Below, one piece after another: positions 18,195 to 26,633 of a stretch of DNA of 64,000 nucleotides (its first letter is position 1; the number at the start of each line of letters is the position of its first letter). The notes below the pieces were generated by a model. It searched no databases and was not told the DNA's origin. It saw only the letters and a program-made list of their open reading frames with translations. The DNA is taken from assembly GCF_026805325.1 (NCBI RefSeq), contig NZ_JAPRAT010000008.1, forward strand, positions 1 to 64,000, read 5' to 3'. A program made the translations under genes and the position numbers. The DNA is from Natronobacillus azotifigens (GTDB lineage Bacteria > Bacillota > Bacilli > Bacillales > Amphibacillaceae).

Positions 18195-18500
18195 TTTCTT
18201 TTCATACTCCTTTTTTTCCTAATCTCATCGTGCGCACGTTACGACACGTTAACAAATAAATTTTATATTGGAAGATGTTCTTATTTTCTTTTATATATGG
18301 CGGTTGAAACCACCTAATTACTAGAGTCTACACACCGCGTATTGATTCGAGTGCTGGACAATAGCAGCGGGGCGATCATCCCGATAAGGTCCCTGCCTAT
18401 TTCGTTTGTCTCTTGCAGGGTTTGATTTCAATCCTTGAATTATTAACGTGAAAAAAAGCCTTCCTCCACACAAGGAAGAGGCTTGTTGCGAGCATTCAAT
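18195..18500 (-). promoter_or_regulatory. Long structured 5' leader of cshA with early terminator
   Basis: About 300 bases without a gene. On the minus strand, a terminator-like hairpin (AAGCCTCTTCC with GGAAGGCTT, then seven T; about 18455-18487) lies right after a promoter-like TATGCTAAAAT (18509-18519). Further hairpins follow: CCCTGC/GCAGGG, CGGG/CCCG and GGTGG/CCGCC close to the gene. The layout suggests transcription attenuation or a structured leader, inferred from sequence only. It does not match a riboswitch I know. Confidence 0.45.
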
Positions 18501-18627
18501 GGATTATTATATTTTAGCATACTCTATTGATTAATTCTACCTAAGCACTCAATCTTTTGAATTTTTACCAATTACATCATGAAAATTATTCCAGAGTAAC
18601 GCTTCTCTTCATAGTTTTACATCATCC

Positions 18628-18656
18628 TTGCAAAAGTATACATAAATACTTACTAT
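18628..18656 (+). promoter_or_regulatory. Sigma-A promoter of the degV gene
   Basis: TTGCAA, 17-bp spacer, TACTAT, about 55 bp before the start codon. Confidence 0.65.
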
Positions 18657-18710
18657 TGAATGGAACGATATCATTCAGAAACAAAAAACTTAAATAAACA
18701 GGTGATTATT

Positions 18711-19562
18711 ATGCAAATACAACTAATGACAGATAGCAGCGCGGACCTCCCCAAAGAACTAAAAGAAAAACTACAAGTTACCATTATTCCGTTGTTTGTT
18801 CACTTTGGGGAAGAACATTTTGCTAGCGAAGCGCTTACTACCGAGCAGTTTCTAACTAAATTAAATGAAAGCAATGTTTTTCCAAGTTCTTCGGCATCTG
18901 GACCTAATGAGTATTATCAAGCTTTTAAAGCCGTACCCGACAACAAACCGATTATCTTATTTAGTGTGTCAGAAGGCGTAAGTAGTGCTTATAACCACGC
19001 GCTTATGGGTAAAAAAATGCTGTTAGAAGAGGAACCAAACCGTAAAATCGAAATCATTAATAGCAAGTCTGCTTCTCCTGGCTTAATTTTATTAATTGAT
19101 GAAGCTGGAAAGAAATTAGCTGATGGGTACTCTTTTGAACAACTTGTACCCCACTTGCAAGGTCGAGTAGAAAAACTCATGACACTATTCGTCTTAAAAT
19201 CGCTAGATAATCTGATCCGTGGTGGTCGATTAGATAAGATGAAGGGAGCAATCGCAAAAACATTAAATATCAAACTTATATTACATGCGAGCAGTGAAGG
19301 GAAAATCGAAGTTCTAGAAAAAGTACGCGGTGAGAAAAAAGTGCTTCGCCGATTTGTAGAGCAGATCGGTGAATATATTCATTCGGCTGAAGATAAAGTA
19401 ATTGCGATGACCCACGCAAACGCACGAAATCGTGCCGAAGAAATCTTAGGGAATATTATTACAACCTATCCATTCAAAGAAACGTTTTTATCAGAAACTG
19501 GTCCTGTTATTTCTGCCCACGCCGGGGAAGAAGCAATCGTTATCTCATTTTTCCGAGATTAA
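18711..19562 (+). CDS. DegV family fatty-acid-binding protein
   Basis: 283 residues with the DegV fold. The N-terminal TDSSADLP motif and the central RGGRLDKMKG motif are diagnostic. Family members bind long-chain fatty acids (FakB-type proteins present them to FakA kinase); no fakA is nearby. I chose the ATG at 18711, six bases after AGGTGATT, over an upstream ATG that would add 17 residues not seen in the family. Confidence 0.9.
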   Translation: MQIQLMTDSSADLPKELKEKLQVTIIPLFVHFGEEHFASEALTTEQFLTKLNESNVFPSSSASGPNEYYQAFKAVPDNKPIILFSVSEGVSSAYNHALMGKKMLLEEEPNRKIEIINSKSASPGLILLIDEAGKKLADGYSFEQLVPHLQGRVEKLMTLFVLKSLDNLIRGGRLDKMKGAIAKTLNIKLILHASSEGKIEVLEKVRGEKKVLRRFVEQIGEYIHSAEDKVIAMTHANARNRAEEILGNIITTYPFKETFLSETGPVISAHAGEEAIVISFFRD

Positions 19563-19567
19563 ATAAA

Positions 19568-19735
19568 GTGAAACTTCAATCAGTGGGGGTTTTTAGCTAT
19601 TCCCCCACTGATTGTTAGCCCTAAAGGATGACCTAAAGGCCCTTGAACCATTCGAGGTGCTTGCGTCCTTCCACTTAAACAACTTGGTATTCTCCTTGTT
19701 TTTGAAGTGGGAGTCTTACGGACGGTTGCTCCGGG
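19568..19735 (+). repeat. R1 element, copy A
   Basis: 168 bp from GTGAAACTTC to GCTCCGGG, immediately after ATAAA and immediately before ATAAA. Hairpin 1 has a perfect 12-bp stem, AATCAGTGGGGG with CCCCCACTGATT. A second, longer hairpin near the 3' end pairs CCACTT with AAGTGG. It starts six bases after the degV stop and could serve as its terminator. Directly joined to the 3' half of an R2 repeat. Confidence 0.9.
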
Positions 19736-19855
19736 ATAAAGGAATCGTTTTTGCTTGCGAACCGATGATGACTTATCGCAGATTGCTTCGTGAAGTTGCC
19801 TAGTTTTTGACGTTCAGAGCTAGACGAGGGTATACTCTGTTCGGAAAAGTTATCC
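19735..19855 (+). repeat. R2 repeat, 3' half only
   Basis: From GATAAAGGAATC to GAAAAGTTATCC this matches the second half of the full R2 copies at 34051 and 48870 (shared GAAGTTGCCTAGTTTTT and GCTAGACG). The 5' half is missing, replaced by R1 copy A. Confidence 0.85.
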
Positions 19856-19889
19856 AAGCTAACGCATTTTCCTAGATAAAAACAGTTCT

Positions 19890-20609
19890 TCAATAATTCA
19901 CAGAAGAACTGTTTTGCTTTTCTTGATTCGTGGATAAAAACTTCTCCACCGCAACGCTTACTACATCTTTATCATCACCTAAACAAATAAGATGTTTGGA
20001 ATCCAAATAATAAATCACTTCGATATCGACTGGAATCTCTTTGTCTAGATAATGTGCTGCCTTAAATGGAACAACGCCATCTTGTATTCCTTGTGCCACT
20101 AAAACTGGACAAGTAATTTTCTTTAGAGAAGGTCTGGTCACCTTCATACATTTTAAAAATTCTAAGTAGGCTCGTACCGGAATTGCTCCTTTTTTATGTT
20201 TATAATTTTGGTAGGTGAAATTATCTTCTATCGTACCAGAAACCTTATCCATTACGATATGACTAGCTTCTACGGTCAGTTGCTTTAAACTCAAATACTT
20301 GCGCGATGGAGATAATAACACCAATTTATGAACATCATATTTTGCCGCTAAGTGAGCAGCGATCATTCCTCCCATGGAAAAGCCAATGATATAAACGTGA
20401 TCCACTCGTTCTTTTAACGAAAGAAATGCTCGCTCTGCTTCGTTAATCCAACCTTCATGATCCTGATCTTCTAGCGTTAACTCATACCCATGTCCAGGGA
20501 GAGTAGGAACTTCTAGAATCCAATCGGTCTCTTGTTGCAAATAATCTGTTAGAGGCTCCAATTCGTAAGGTCCTCCTGTAAATCCATGAATGCACAAACA
20601 GCCAATCAT
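19890..20609 (-). CDS. Alpha/beta hydrolase, carboxylesterase-like
   Basis: A 239-residue alpha/beta hydrolase close to the Bacillus Est30/monoacylglycerol lipase type. Oxyanion motif IHGFTGGP is at the start, the nucleophile elbow is GFSMGG, the acid is in GIQDGVVP and the histidine in SKHLICLG. It should hydrolyse short acyl esters; the true substrate is unknown. Stands alone on the minus strand. Confidence 0.9.
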   Translation of the reverse strand: MIGCLCIHGFTGGPYELEPLTDYLQQETDWILEVPTLPGHGYELTLEDQDHEGWINEAERAFLSLKERVDHVYIIGFSMGGMIAAHLAAKYDVHKLVLLSPSRKYLSLKQLTVEASHIVMDKVSGTIEDNFTYQNYKHKKGAIPVRAYLEFLKCMKVTRPSLKKITCPVLVAQGIQDGVVPFKAAHYLDKEIPVDIEVIYYLDSKHLICLGDDKDVVSVAVEKFLSTNQEKQNSSSVNY

Positions 20610-20682
20610 AAATAATCCTCCTGCACTTTATTCTAACGATAATATAGGAAAGAATATCCCTGCCTTTACTAAGACAAGGATA

Positions 20683-21096
20683 TTACTTAACGCCTTTCAC
20701 AAAGGAACTAATGCCCTTAAATATTGGGGTAAATTGGTGATAGGTATTTGCTACCTGACTTGCCGTATTTAACATTTTGTCTAAATCCATTTGGCCATCT
20801 TTGTCTTGAAAATAACTAATAAACCCTTTCGATGGTTTTGGCTGATTTCCCCCAAATTGTTGCTGTGCTGATGGACCGCCCCCCTGTTGTTGCGGGTTCC
20901 ATCCTGATTGTTGAGCATTCGTTGATTGTTGCGGATGCGGAACCTGCGTTCCAGTCTGTGACGGTTTATTCGCAAAGAAGTCGGGTGGATAATTTGCGGA
21001 TTGATTAAATGGGAACGAATTAGATTGGAATGGTTGTTGGTTATATTGATACTGATAAGGATGAAAAGGCATTTGGCGCATATTCTTACTAGGCAT
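20683..21096 (-). CDS. YppG-like protein
   Basis: A 137-residue protein with a Q/N/P/F-rich low-complexity N-terminus (HPYQYQYNQQPF) and a conserved C-terminal block FISYFQDKDGQMDLDKML, then NTASQVANTYHQ, which is the YppG signature. No signal peptide or membrane segment. Function unknown; YppG-type proteins are restricted to spore-forming Bacillaceae. AAAGAGGTGTTG precedes the ATG. Confidence 0.8.
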   Translation of the reverse strand: MPSKNMRQMPFHPYQYQYNQQPFQSNSFPFNQSANYPPDFFANKPSQTGTQVPHPQQSTNAQQSGWNPQQQGGGPSAQQQFGGNQPKPSKGFISYFQDKDGQMDLDKMLNTASQVANTYHQFTPIFKGISSFVKGVK

Positions 21097-21143
21097 ATCA
21101 ACACCTCTTTTACTATTGTTATTATAGTATTATCTTATGCTTT

Positions 21144-21407
21144 TCATCCCATTTCGTTCTTATCTAGCATCCCATAATGTAAAAGATTTGTTATTTTATT
21201 TTTTTGAAAACCTAAAATTATATTCTCATCAATTATCACGACGGGTGTGGAATAAATATTTCTTCGTTGCAATTCTGTTAGGTATGCTTTATTTTCGCTA
21301 ATATTTCTTTTTTCATACATCACATCTAATTGTTCCAAAAAATTCATAATCTTTCTTGATTCTTGACAATCATTACTTACGTATACTATTATCTCTTTTG
21401 CTTTCAT
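21144..21407 (-). CDS. Glutaredoxin-like thioredoxin-fold protein
   Basis: 87 residues: beta strand, then N-D-C-Q-E-S where glutaredoxin has CxxC, then the cis-proline motif STPVVIID. Only the first cysteine of the pair is kept (CQES), the monothiol pattern. Likely a small redox protein related to NrdH/YtnI types. AAGGGGGAGG lies five bases before the ATG. Confidence 0.8.
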   Translation of the reverse strand: MKAKEIIVYVSNDCQESRKIMNFLEQLDVMYEKRNISENKAYLTELQRRNIYSTPVVIIDENIILGFQKNKITNLLHYGMLDKNEMG

Positions 21408-21587
21408 CTTGCCTCCCCCTTACTACCTATGTGAATTCATGTTGGTCGTAAACTAAATTAAAATGATACAAACAGAGCCCGGCTCTTTTTTTATACTCTT
21501 ATTACTATATACCCAGTCTTTTTAAGTTGAAACTTGGTACATTTACTGAGTTCAACCGAAGGGTACGATACAAGTGGGGAGTAAATG

Positions 21588-21628
21588 AAGAAAACCGAGA
21601 AGCTTTGTATTTCGCTTCTCGGTTTCTT
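21588..21628 (-). terminator. Terminator of the ABC-exporter/MarR operon
   Basis: AAAACCGAGAAGC pairs with GCTTCTCGGTTT. It follows the marR-type stop on the minus strand. Confidence 0.8.
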
Positions 21629-21635
21629 GTTTTTC

Positions 21636-22100
21636 TTATTTCAACTCATCAGCATAGGTACCTAATTTCTTTAATAACTCAATTGCTTGTACTTTTTCCT
21701 CTTCACTGAGTCCATTGGTAATCGACTCAATCTGATGCCAATGGTCTGGAAAAACTTCATTTAATAGATCCATACCTTTTTCTGTGATCGATGCATAGGT
21801 AATGCGTCGGTCATTCGCACATTGCGTCCGTTTAAGATATTGTTTTTTCTCTAACTTATCCACAACATACGTAATACTTCCGCTCGCTAATAATATTTTA
21901 TCGCCTATTTTTTGCAACGGTTGTTCGCCTCGATGATAGAGTAACTCTAGCACACCAAAATCGGTTGTATTCAGCCCTTTTTTTCGAATATCGGCAGCAA
22001 CTTGATCCGTAACAGCTCGATAAGCCTTTGATAATACAACAAATAATTTTAACGAAGGATCTTGTTTCTTTCTTTCATATAACTGCTTTTGTTTATCCAT
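21636..22100 (-). CDS. MarR family transcriptional regulator
   Basis: A 154-residue winged-helix regulator: recognition helix around LASGSITYVVDKLEKKQYLKR and wing ANDRRITYASITEKG. It overlaps the permease gene by eight bases and is the last gene of a three-gene operon, so it probably responds to whatever the transporter moves or controls that operon. Closest in feel to the MarR/YhaI-type repressors; ligand unknown. Confidence 0.88.
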   Translation of the reverse strand: MDKQKQLYERKKQDPSLKLFVVLSKAYRAVTDQVAADIRKKGLNTTDFGVLELLYHRGEQPLQKIGDKILLASGSITYVVDKLEKKQYLKRTQCANDRRITYASITEKGMDLLNEVFPDHWHQIESITNGLSEEEKVQAIELLKKLGTYADELK

Positions 22101-23532
22101 TATGTTGTTCTCCCTTTATTAATAAAGTCCTATTAACATAAGTATAACGTATGATCTCACATAAGATAACTAATATGCTGAATGCTGGTTTCGTTGTGCT
22201 ATTCATCAGATACAAAAAGAGGAGCACAACGATGACAGAAAACACCTGTGATATAGGTTTTGATTGTTTTGTAATAAGAATAACCCTTGATTTCAAGACA
22301 AACTGAACAAAGTATTTGCCAACGATTACATAGCTAAGAAGCAGAAATGGAATCCAGATCCACTGATCGGTAAACAACAACAATACACCAATCAAAACAA
22401 CAAACAAAGGGATCGATCCAACAAAAACCCATCGCGCGAAATACTTTTCCCATCGGTCAATTCTCCATGGAAGACTGAAGATTAGTTTATCCTTAAACAG
22501 CTCAACAAAAAAACTTACTGCAATCTGAACATATAAAATAGTTCCTAACGCGATACCTACGCCTAAGAGATAAGGATGATGAAAACTCAAGGCAATGAGG
22601 ATGAAAATAACCCCAAAAAATCCTTGGAGCATCTGCTCTTTTTGCTCAGTAAATAAGAGAAAGATATTTCGATGGTATATCGATTGCGGCTTTGTCCATG
22701 AAAAAGGACGCTTCAACCGCTTATTGCGAATCATATGATGGTAAACTCCTTGACGTTTTGGTGGTTTTATTTCAATCTTTGACATTTTAGAAATAAAAAA
22801 GATATTCCAAATCAGTTGATCGTTTGTTTTTACTACATCATGCCACCTTACACGTTGAAATACACGCTTGAATAGCAAAAAATTGACTATGACTAAAAAG
22901 AGAAAGATCGACATAGTTAAATAAATAGGGTTCGCTACAAAAAATGATAAGCCAAAAGCCCATAATCCAATAACAAAAGGCGCTTGCGTAATGATCAGCT
23001 TTATGTACCAGGGCAATTGATAAATCACCCACTGTGGAATCGTCATCAAGCATTCGATCAAAATGAGTGAGAGTGTAACAGAAAAAATAAACAAGAAAGT
23101 GAATGGAGTAATCAAATAAACAAGGGCTGCCGTTGCTACAATTACTTGAGAAAATCGTTTGTTTTTCTCAAATGCGTTATAATACCAGAGCTTTTTCTTA
23201 TCATATGGTAACATGCTCAAAAGTAATTCCGCACTAGAGAACCGAACACCTGGCCGGGTAAAACTAAACGACAAGGAACGCATCGACGCAACGATAAGGA
23301 TAAGAAAAAAATAGTCTGTTGCAATATTTTCTGCAACGAGAAAAATGGGTTCTGTTTGTTTTAGGATATCGTGTACCCAAAGTAGACCAAGCACCAAGAA
23401 AAAAGTTAAATAGACTAACATCGTCCGATCGAACGCGACACCAAAAGCAAGACGATATAGCATTCTCTTTTTCTGTTTCCGACTCTTTTTAATCTTCTGA
23501 TAGACTTGACGAGTGGATGGTAGTTTGCTCAT
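22093..23532 (-). CDS. ABC transporter permease (EcsB/YthQ-like)
   Basis: 479 residues with about ten hydrophobic segments and a basic N-terminus (KIKKSRKQKKRML). No periplasmic-binding or FtsX signature. It resembles the large Gram-positive EcsB/YthQ-type exporters and is paired with an ATPase gene whose TGA overlaps its ATG (TGATG). Substrate unknown. I used the ATG at 23532; a TTG directly in front adds one residue. Confidence 0.8.
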   Translation of the reverse strand: MSKLPSTRQVYQKIKKSRKQKKRMLYRLAFGVAFDRTMLVYLTFFLVLGLLWVHDILKQTEPIFLVAENIATDYFFLILIVASMRSLSFSFTRPGVRFSSAELLLSMLPYDKKKLWYYNAFEKNKRFSQVIVATAALVYLITPFTFLFIFSVTLSLILIECLMTIPQWVIYQLPWYIKLIITQAPFVIGLWAFGLSFFVANPIYLTMSIFLFLVIVNFLLFKRVFQRVRWHDVVKTNDQLIWNIFFISKMSKIEIKPPKRQGVYHHMIRNKRLKRPFSWTKPQSIYHRNIFLLFTEQKEQMLQGFFGVIFILIALSFHHPYLLGVGIALGTILYVQIAVSFFVELFKDKLIFSLPWRIDRWEKYFARWVFVGSIPLFVVLIGVLLLFTDQWIWIPFLLLSYVIVGKYFVQFVLKSRVILITKQSKPISQVFSVIVVLLFLYLMNSTTKPAFSILVILCEIIRYTYVNRTLLIKGEQHNG

Positions 23533-24221
23533 CAATCAAACCTCCGCTTTAACACATCAAAGTCTTCCATATAGCCAATATTTACAACTTTCCCTTGTTG
23601 TAACATAATATAGTGATCTGCGAACCCCTTTATTCTATCTAGTTGATGTGAAGTTAGTAAGATAGCAGTATTTTCTTGTTTTTTTAGTTTTAGAATTTTT
23701 TCTAGAAAATCCGAACCGTAGACATCCAATCCCATAAATGGTTCATCTACTAATAAAAGCGATACATCTGGTAAGAGTGCACAAATCGTTTGTACTTTTT
23801 GACGCATCCCTTTTGACAGAGACTCTGGATATTCATCCAACTTATCGGTAATTTCTAGCTCCGACGCATACATCGCAATTTTTTCTTTCAAATTCTCCGT
23901 ATCAATCTGATAGCTTTCACCGTATAATTGGAAATGTTGCATGGCTGTTAACTCTGATAATAAGAATGGCTCTTCCGGTATGTATGCCAGTTGTTGTTTG
24001 AACTGGATAAAGTCTTCTTCTTGGCCAACCCCGTTCAAAGATATAGCCCCTTCATCTTTTTCCTGCAAACCCAATATCGTTTTCATGATCGTAGATTTCC
24101 CTGCACCATTATGACCAATTAATGCCGTAATCGTACCTGGTTTCAACTCAAAAGATATATCATCAAGGATATGTTTTTTTTGAATGGACACAGTAACATG
24201 TGAAAATTGAAAGCCGTCCAT
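23532..24221 (-). CDS. ABC transporter ATP-binding protein
   Basis: A 229-residue nucleotide-binding domain: Walker A GHNGAGKST, signature LSKGMRQKVQ, Walker B LLLVDEPF and H-loop TSHQ. The SKGMRQ signature variant is typical of ABC-2 type exporters. First gene of the ATPase-permease-MarR operon. AAGGAGGCAACG precedes the ATG. Confidence 0.9.
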   Translation of the reverse strand: MDGFQFSHVTVSIQKKHILDDISFELKPGTITALIGHNGAGKSTIMKTILGLQEKDEGAISLNGVGQEEDFIQFKQQLAYIPEEPFLLSELTAMQHFQLYGESYQIDTENLKEKIAMYASELEITDKLDEYPESLSKGMRQKVQTICALLPDVSLLLVDEPFMGLDVYGSDFLEKILKLKKQENTAILLTSHQLDRIKGFADHYIMLQQGKVVNIGYMEDFDVLKRRFD

Positions 24222-24332
24222 ATATCGTTGCCTCCTTATTGGAAAGATTTTAGACAGGGGAATCCATAATATCCCTTACTAATTATTATACAGGAACACC
24301 TGAATCTACGTAACTGCTTTTTTCCAAATAAA

Positions 24333-24504
24333 GTGAAACTTCAATCAGTGTGGGTTTTTAGTTATTCCCTCACTGATTGTTAGCCCTAAAGGATGACCTA
24401 AAGGCCCTTGAACCATTCGGGGTGCTAGCGTCCGTTACTCCCACTTAAACTACTTGCTTTTCTCGTTGTTTTGAAGTGGGAGTCTTACGGATGGTTGCTC
24501 CGGA
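24333..24504 (+). repeat. R1 element, copy B
   Basis: 172 bp, same structure as copy A, from GTGAAACTTC to GCTCCGGA, with ATAAA on both sides (AATAAA both sides). The outer arms CTCCCACTT and AAGTGGGAG of hairpin 2 are extended by GTCCGT/ACGGAT. Confidence 0.9.
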
Positions 24505-24535
24505 ATAAAGTGTGTTCATGATAAGGAAACAGCAA

Positions 24536-25033
24536 TTATAGATGTTTTTCATAATAATATAACTCTGCCTGATCTTGTTCATTTCTTCGGGCTTCTACAA
24601 AAGCAAAACCATTTCGACTAAATAAACGTTGCGCATGTCGATTATCAGCGAATGTATCTGTATTTAAATAGGAAATATCCTTTTGTTTTGCTAGCAGTTC
24701 AATAAAACGAAAAAATTGATCTGTAATCCCTTTACCTTGTTGTTCCGGATCAACGGCTAATCGCTTGATTGTCCAACTTTTTTCGTGAGCGGACCATGAA
24801 ATTAAAGGGTATTCTTCATGGCCTCTACTACTTATTGTACAAACACCAACAATCTGATCTGCTTGTTCACAAACAAAAAGTTCTCCTCTTTCCACATCTT
24901 TTTGATAATGAACTGCACTCGGATACGATTGATCCCACTGTTCATTTCCTTGTTTACGCATTACGCTTACTACCCGTTTAATCATTGGCATAATATTTTC
25001 AATATCCTTTTTTGTAGCTTGTCTAATCAACAT
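24536..25033 (-). CDS. GNAT family N-acetyltransferase
   Basis: A 165-residue GNAT protein with the acetyl-CoA loop VDPEQQGKGITDQF and a C-terminal FSRNGFAFVEARR segment. Starts MLIRQATKKDIENI. Substrate unknown. A degenerate R1 copy begins at its start codon region. Confidence 0.88.
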   Translation of the reverse strand: MLIRQATKKDIENIMPMIKRVVSVMRKQGNEQWDQSYPSAVHYQKDVERGELFVCEQADQIVGVCTISSRGHEEYPLISWSAHEKSWTIKRLAVDPEQQGKGITDQFFRFIELLAKQKDISYLNTDTFADNRHAQRLFSRNGFAFVEARRNEQDQAELYYYEKHL

Positions 25034-25034
25034 A

Positions 25035-25112
25035 ATCCCCCCACTGATTGTTATCCATATAGCATGATCGAAAGACCTTTGAACCCTTCAGAGCGTTAGT
25101 GACCGCTACTGT
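25035..25112 (+). repeat. R1 element, degenerate copy
   Basis: CCCCCCACTGATTGTTA followed by AAAGACCTTTGAACCCTTC and GCGTTAGTGACCG tracks the middle third of R1 with many changes. The first stem arm and the second hairpin are lost. Confidence 0.6.
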
Positions 25113-25177
25113 TGCTTCGAGACAACTCAACAAAGAAAAAAAGACACAATCGATGATCATGTCCACTTTCCTCTTTT

Positions 25178-25999
25178 TTATTTTACTTCTTTATACTCCA
25201 CTCGCCCAAGAACGTAGGCTACAAAAAGACCAAGTGCAAAAGTAGCGATACTCAGTAACGTTTCTTCTACCGTGGCTGGCCATCCAGGAAAGATCACAAC
25301 AATCGATCCTATTACTAAACCAATGACAACCGCGTACGTACCTATAGCGAAATTCGCTAGAAAGTACTTTATGATTTTGCTCATCGTAGCAATACCCGTT
25401 ACAATACCTAAAGCTACAACAATTAAGATGGATAAATTTAATTCATTTACTGCATGGATAATCGTTCCGAACGCACCAAGAATAATTAATAGTAAGGATC
25501 CACTAATTCCAGGTAAAATCATTGCTGTACTCGCAACAAAACCAGTAAAAAACAAATAAGCATAAGTAGCAAAATTCATTTCAGGGATTATATAGGTCGC
25601 ATCTCCAGGCAATATATTTAACGATGCAACCAGAGCAGCGGCAACCATCAATAAGCCAATATGTAGCCCTTTAAAGTTCACTTTTGCTTCTGATTTTTTA
25701 AATAAATAGGGCAAAACACCAAGAATCAAACCCAAAAAGGTAAATTGAGTCGGTACAGGATAATGATCAAATAACCAACCAATCACTTTCGATAAGGATA
25801 AGATCGCCCCTACAACTCCTACACCAAGAGGAATTAAGAAACCTAGGTGTTTTTTCCATTCTTTACTAAAGAAACCATTAATCGATTGAATCAACTGATC
25901 ATAAATTCCAAGTACAAGCGCAATTGTCCCACCACTCACACCAGGAACAACGTCAGATGCTCCCATCATCAAACCACGATAAATATTTTTCCACTCCAT
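25178..25999 (-). CDS. DUF368 membrane protein, probable undecaprenyl-phosphate translocase (PopT-type)
   Basis: A 273-residue polytopic membrane protein with the DUF368 hallmark GASDVVPGVSGGT and a related internal MILPGISGSLLLIILG, an inverted-repeat style architecture. DUF368 proteins (PopT in Vibrio) recycle undecaprenyl phosphate across the membrane for wall synthesis, with DedA proteins as the alternative. Monocistronic here. Assignment to DUF368 is confident; the translocase role is by family. Confidence 0.88.
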   Translation of the reverse strand: MEWKNIYRGLMMGASDVVPGVSGGTIALVLGIYDQLIQSINGFFSKEWKKHLGFLIPLGVGVVGAILSLSKVIGWLFDHYPVPTQFTFLGLILGVLPYLFKKSEAKVNFKGLHIGLLMVAAALVASLNILPGDATYIIPEMNFATYAYLFFTGFVASTAMILPGISGSLLLIILGAFGTIIHAVNELNLSILIVVALGIVTGIATMSKIIKYFLANFAIGTYAVVIGLVIGSIVVIFPGWPATVEETLLSIATFALGLFVAYVLGRVEYKEVK

Positions 26000-26025
26000 C
26001 TATGTTTTCCCCTTTTTGTAGAATG

Positions 26026-26160
26026 TTCGAAAAGTCAGTATATCATAAATAACATTTTTCTTCTTTGGTCTGATACTACCAACAAAATGAGGGCAAACTT
26101 ACAATCTGCCCCCCATTTGTGCCGACTTGCTCAAACTCTTCGAACACACATTTTTCTTAC
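26026..26160. repeat. Possible diverged R4 copy
   Basis: Begins ATGTTCGAAAAGTCAGTA and ends CTCTTCGAACACACATT, echoing the R4 ends, with an unrelated-looking interior of about 100 bp. No gene seen. Confidence 0.4.
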
Positions 26161-26371
26161 AAACTGGTTGTACTTTTTTGTATTATACCAAAACCTTTGC
26201 ATACTGGGTATAGATACTTTTCCTAACTATTATTTACAAACCTCCACTACTTCCATTCATATACAAGGCTTGTCTTTCTGTATGGTTATTCGTGAATTCG
26301 CAGTTTTATTCATCTTCTCGTCATTCCAACTATCTTTTTTGCATATACTTTCATTGTTAGGCTTATAACTC

Positions 26372-26422
26372 ATAACTTCAATCAGAAGAGGTTTTTAGGT
26401 TCCCTACTGATTGTTAGCCCTA
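26372..26422 (+). repeat. R1 element, truncated copy (5' hairpin only)
   Basis: ATAACTTCAATCAG, a GGTTTTTAGG loop, then CTACTGATTGTTAGCCCTA. This is R1 hairpin 1 with mutations, broken off after GCCCTA. Confidence 0.7.
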
Positions 26423-26633
26423 GGTGTCCATATATTTGTCAAAAACAAGAGGAAGTAACTTCTACTGCCACATCACCGTTAACAACTGTTTTTCTAAAGC
26501 GACTACAACAATTTCACCGATCTGAATATATAATCAATCTTGACTTGATAAGAAACCATCCGTCCTTTTTAAAAATAATAAGAAGCTATATTTTATCAGG
26601 GGCTGATGGCGACAAGCTGTAGCGCGAAACTTT

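Noticed and set aside
18290..18330. T-box leader before cshA
   Set aside because: AATTAGGTGGTTTCAACCGCC looks a little like the T-box sequence (AGGGTGGTACCGCG), but it is a simple hairpin, no antiterminator/terminator pair follows, and cshA is not an amino-acid gene.
19612..19893. Open frames in the degV-esterase spacer
   Set aside because: They lie inside R1 and R2 repeats, and equivalent frames are not kept in the other copies.
25847..26368. Plus-strand frame of 173 codons antisense to the DUF368 gene
   Set aside because: Half of it mirrors the DUF368 gene and the rest is low-complexity; no start signal.
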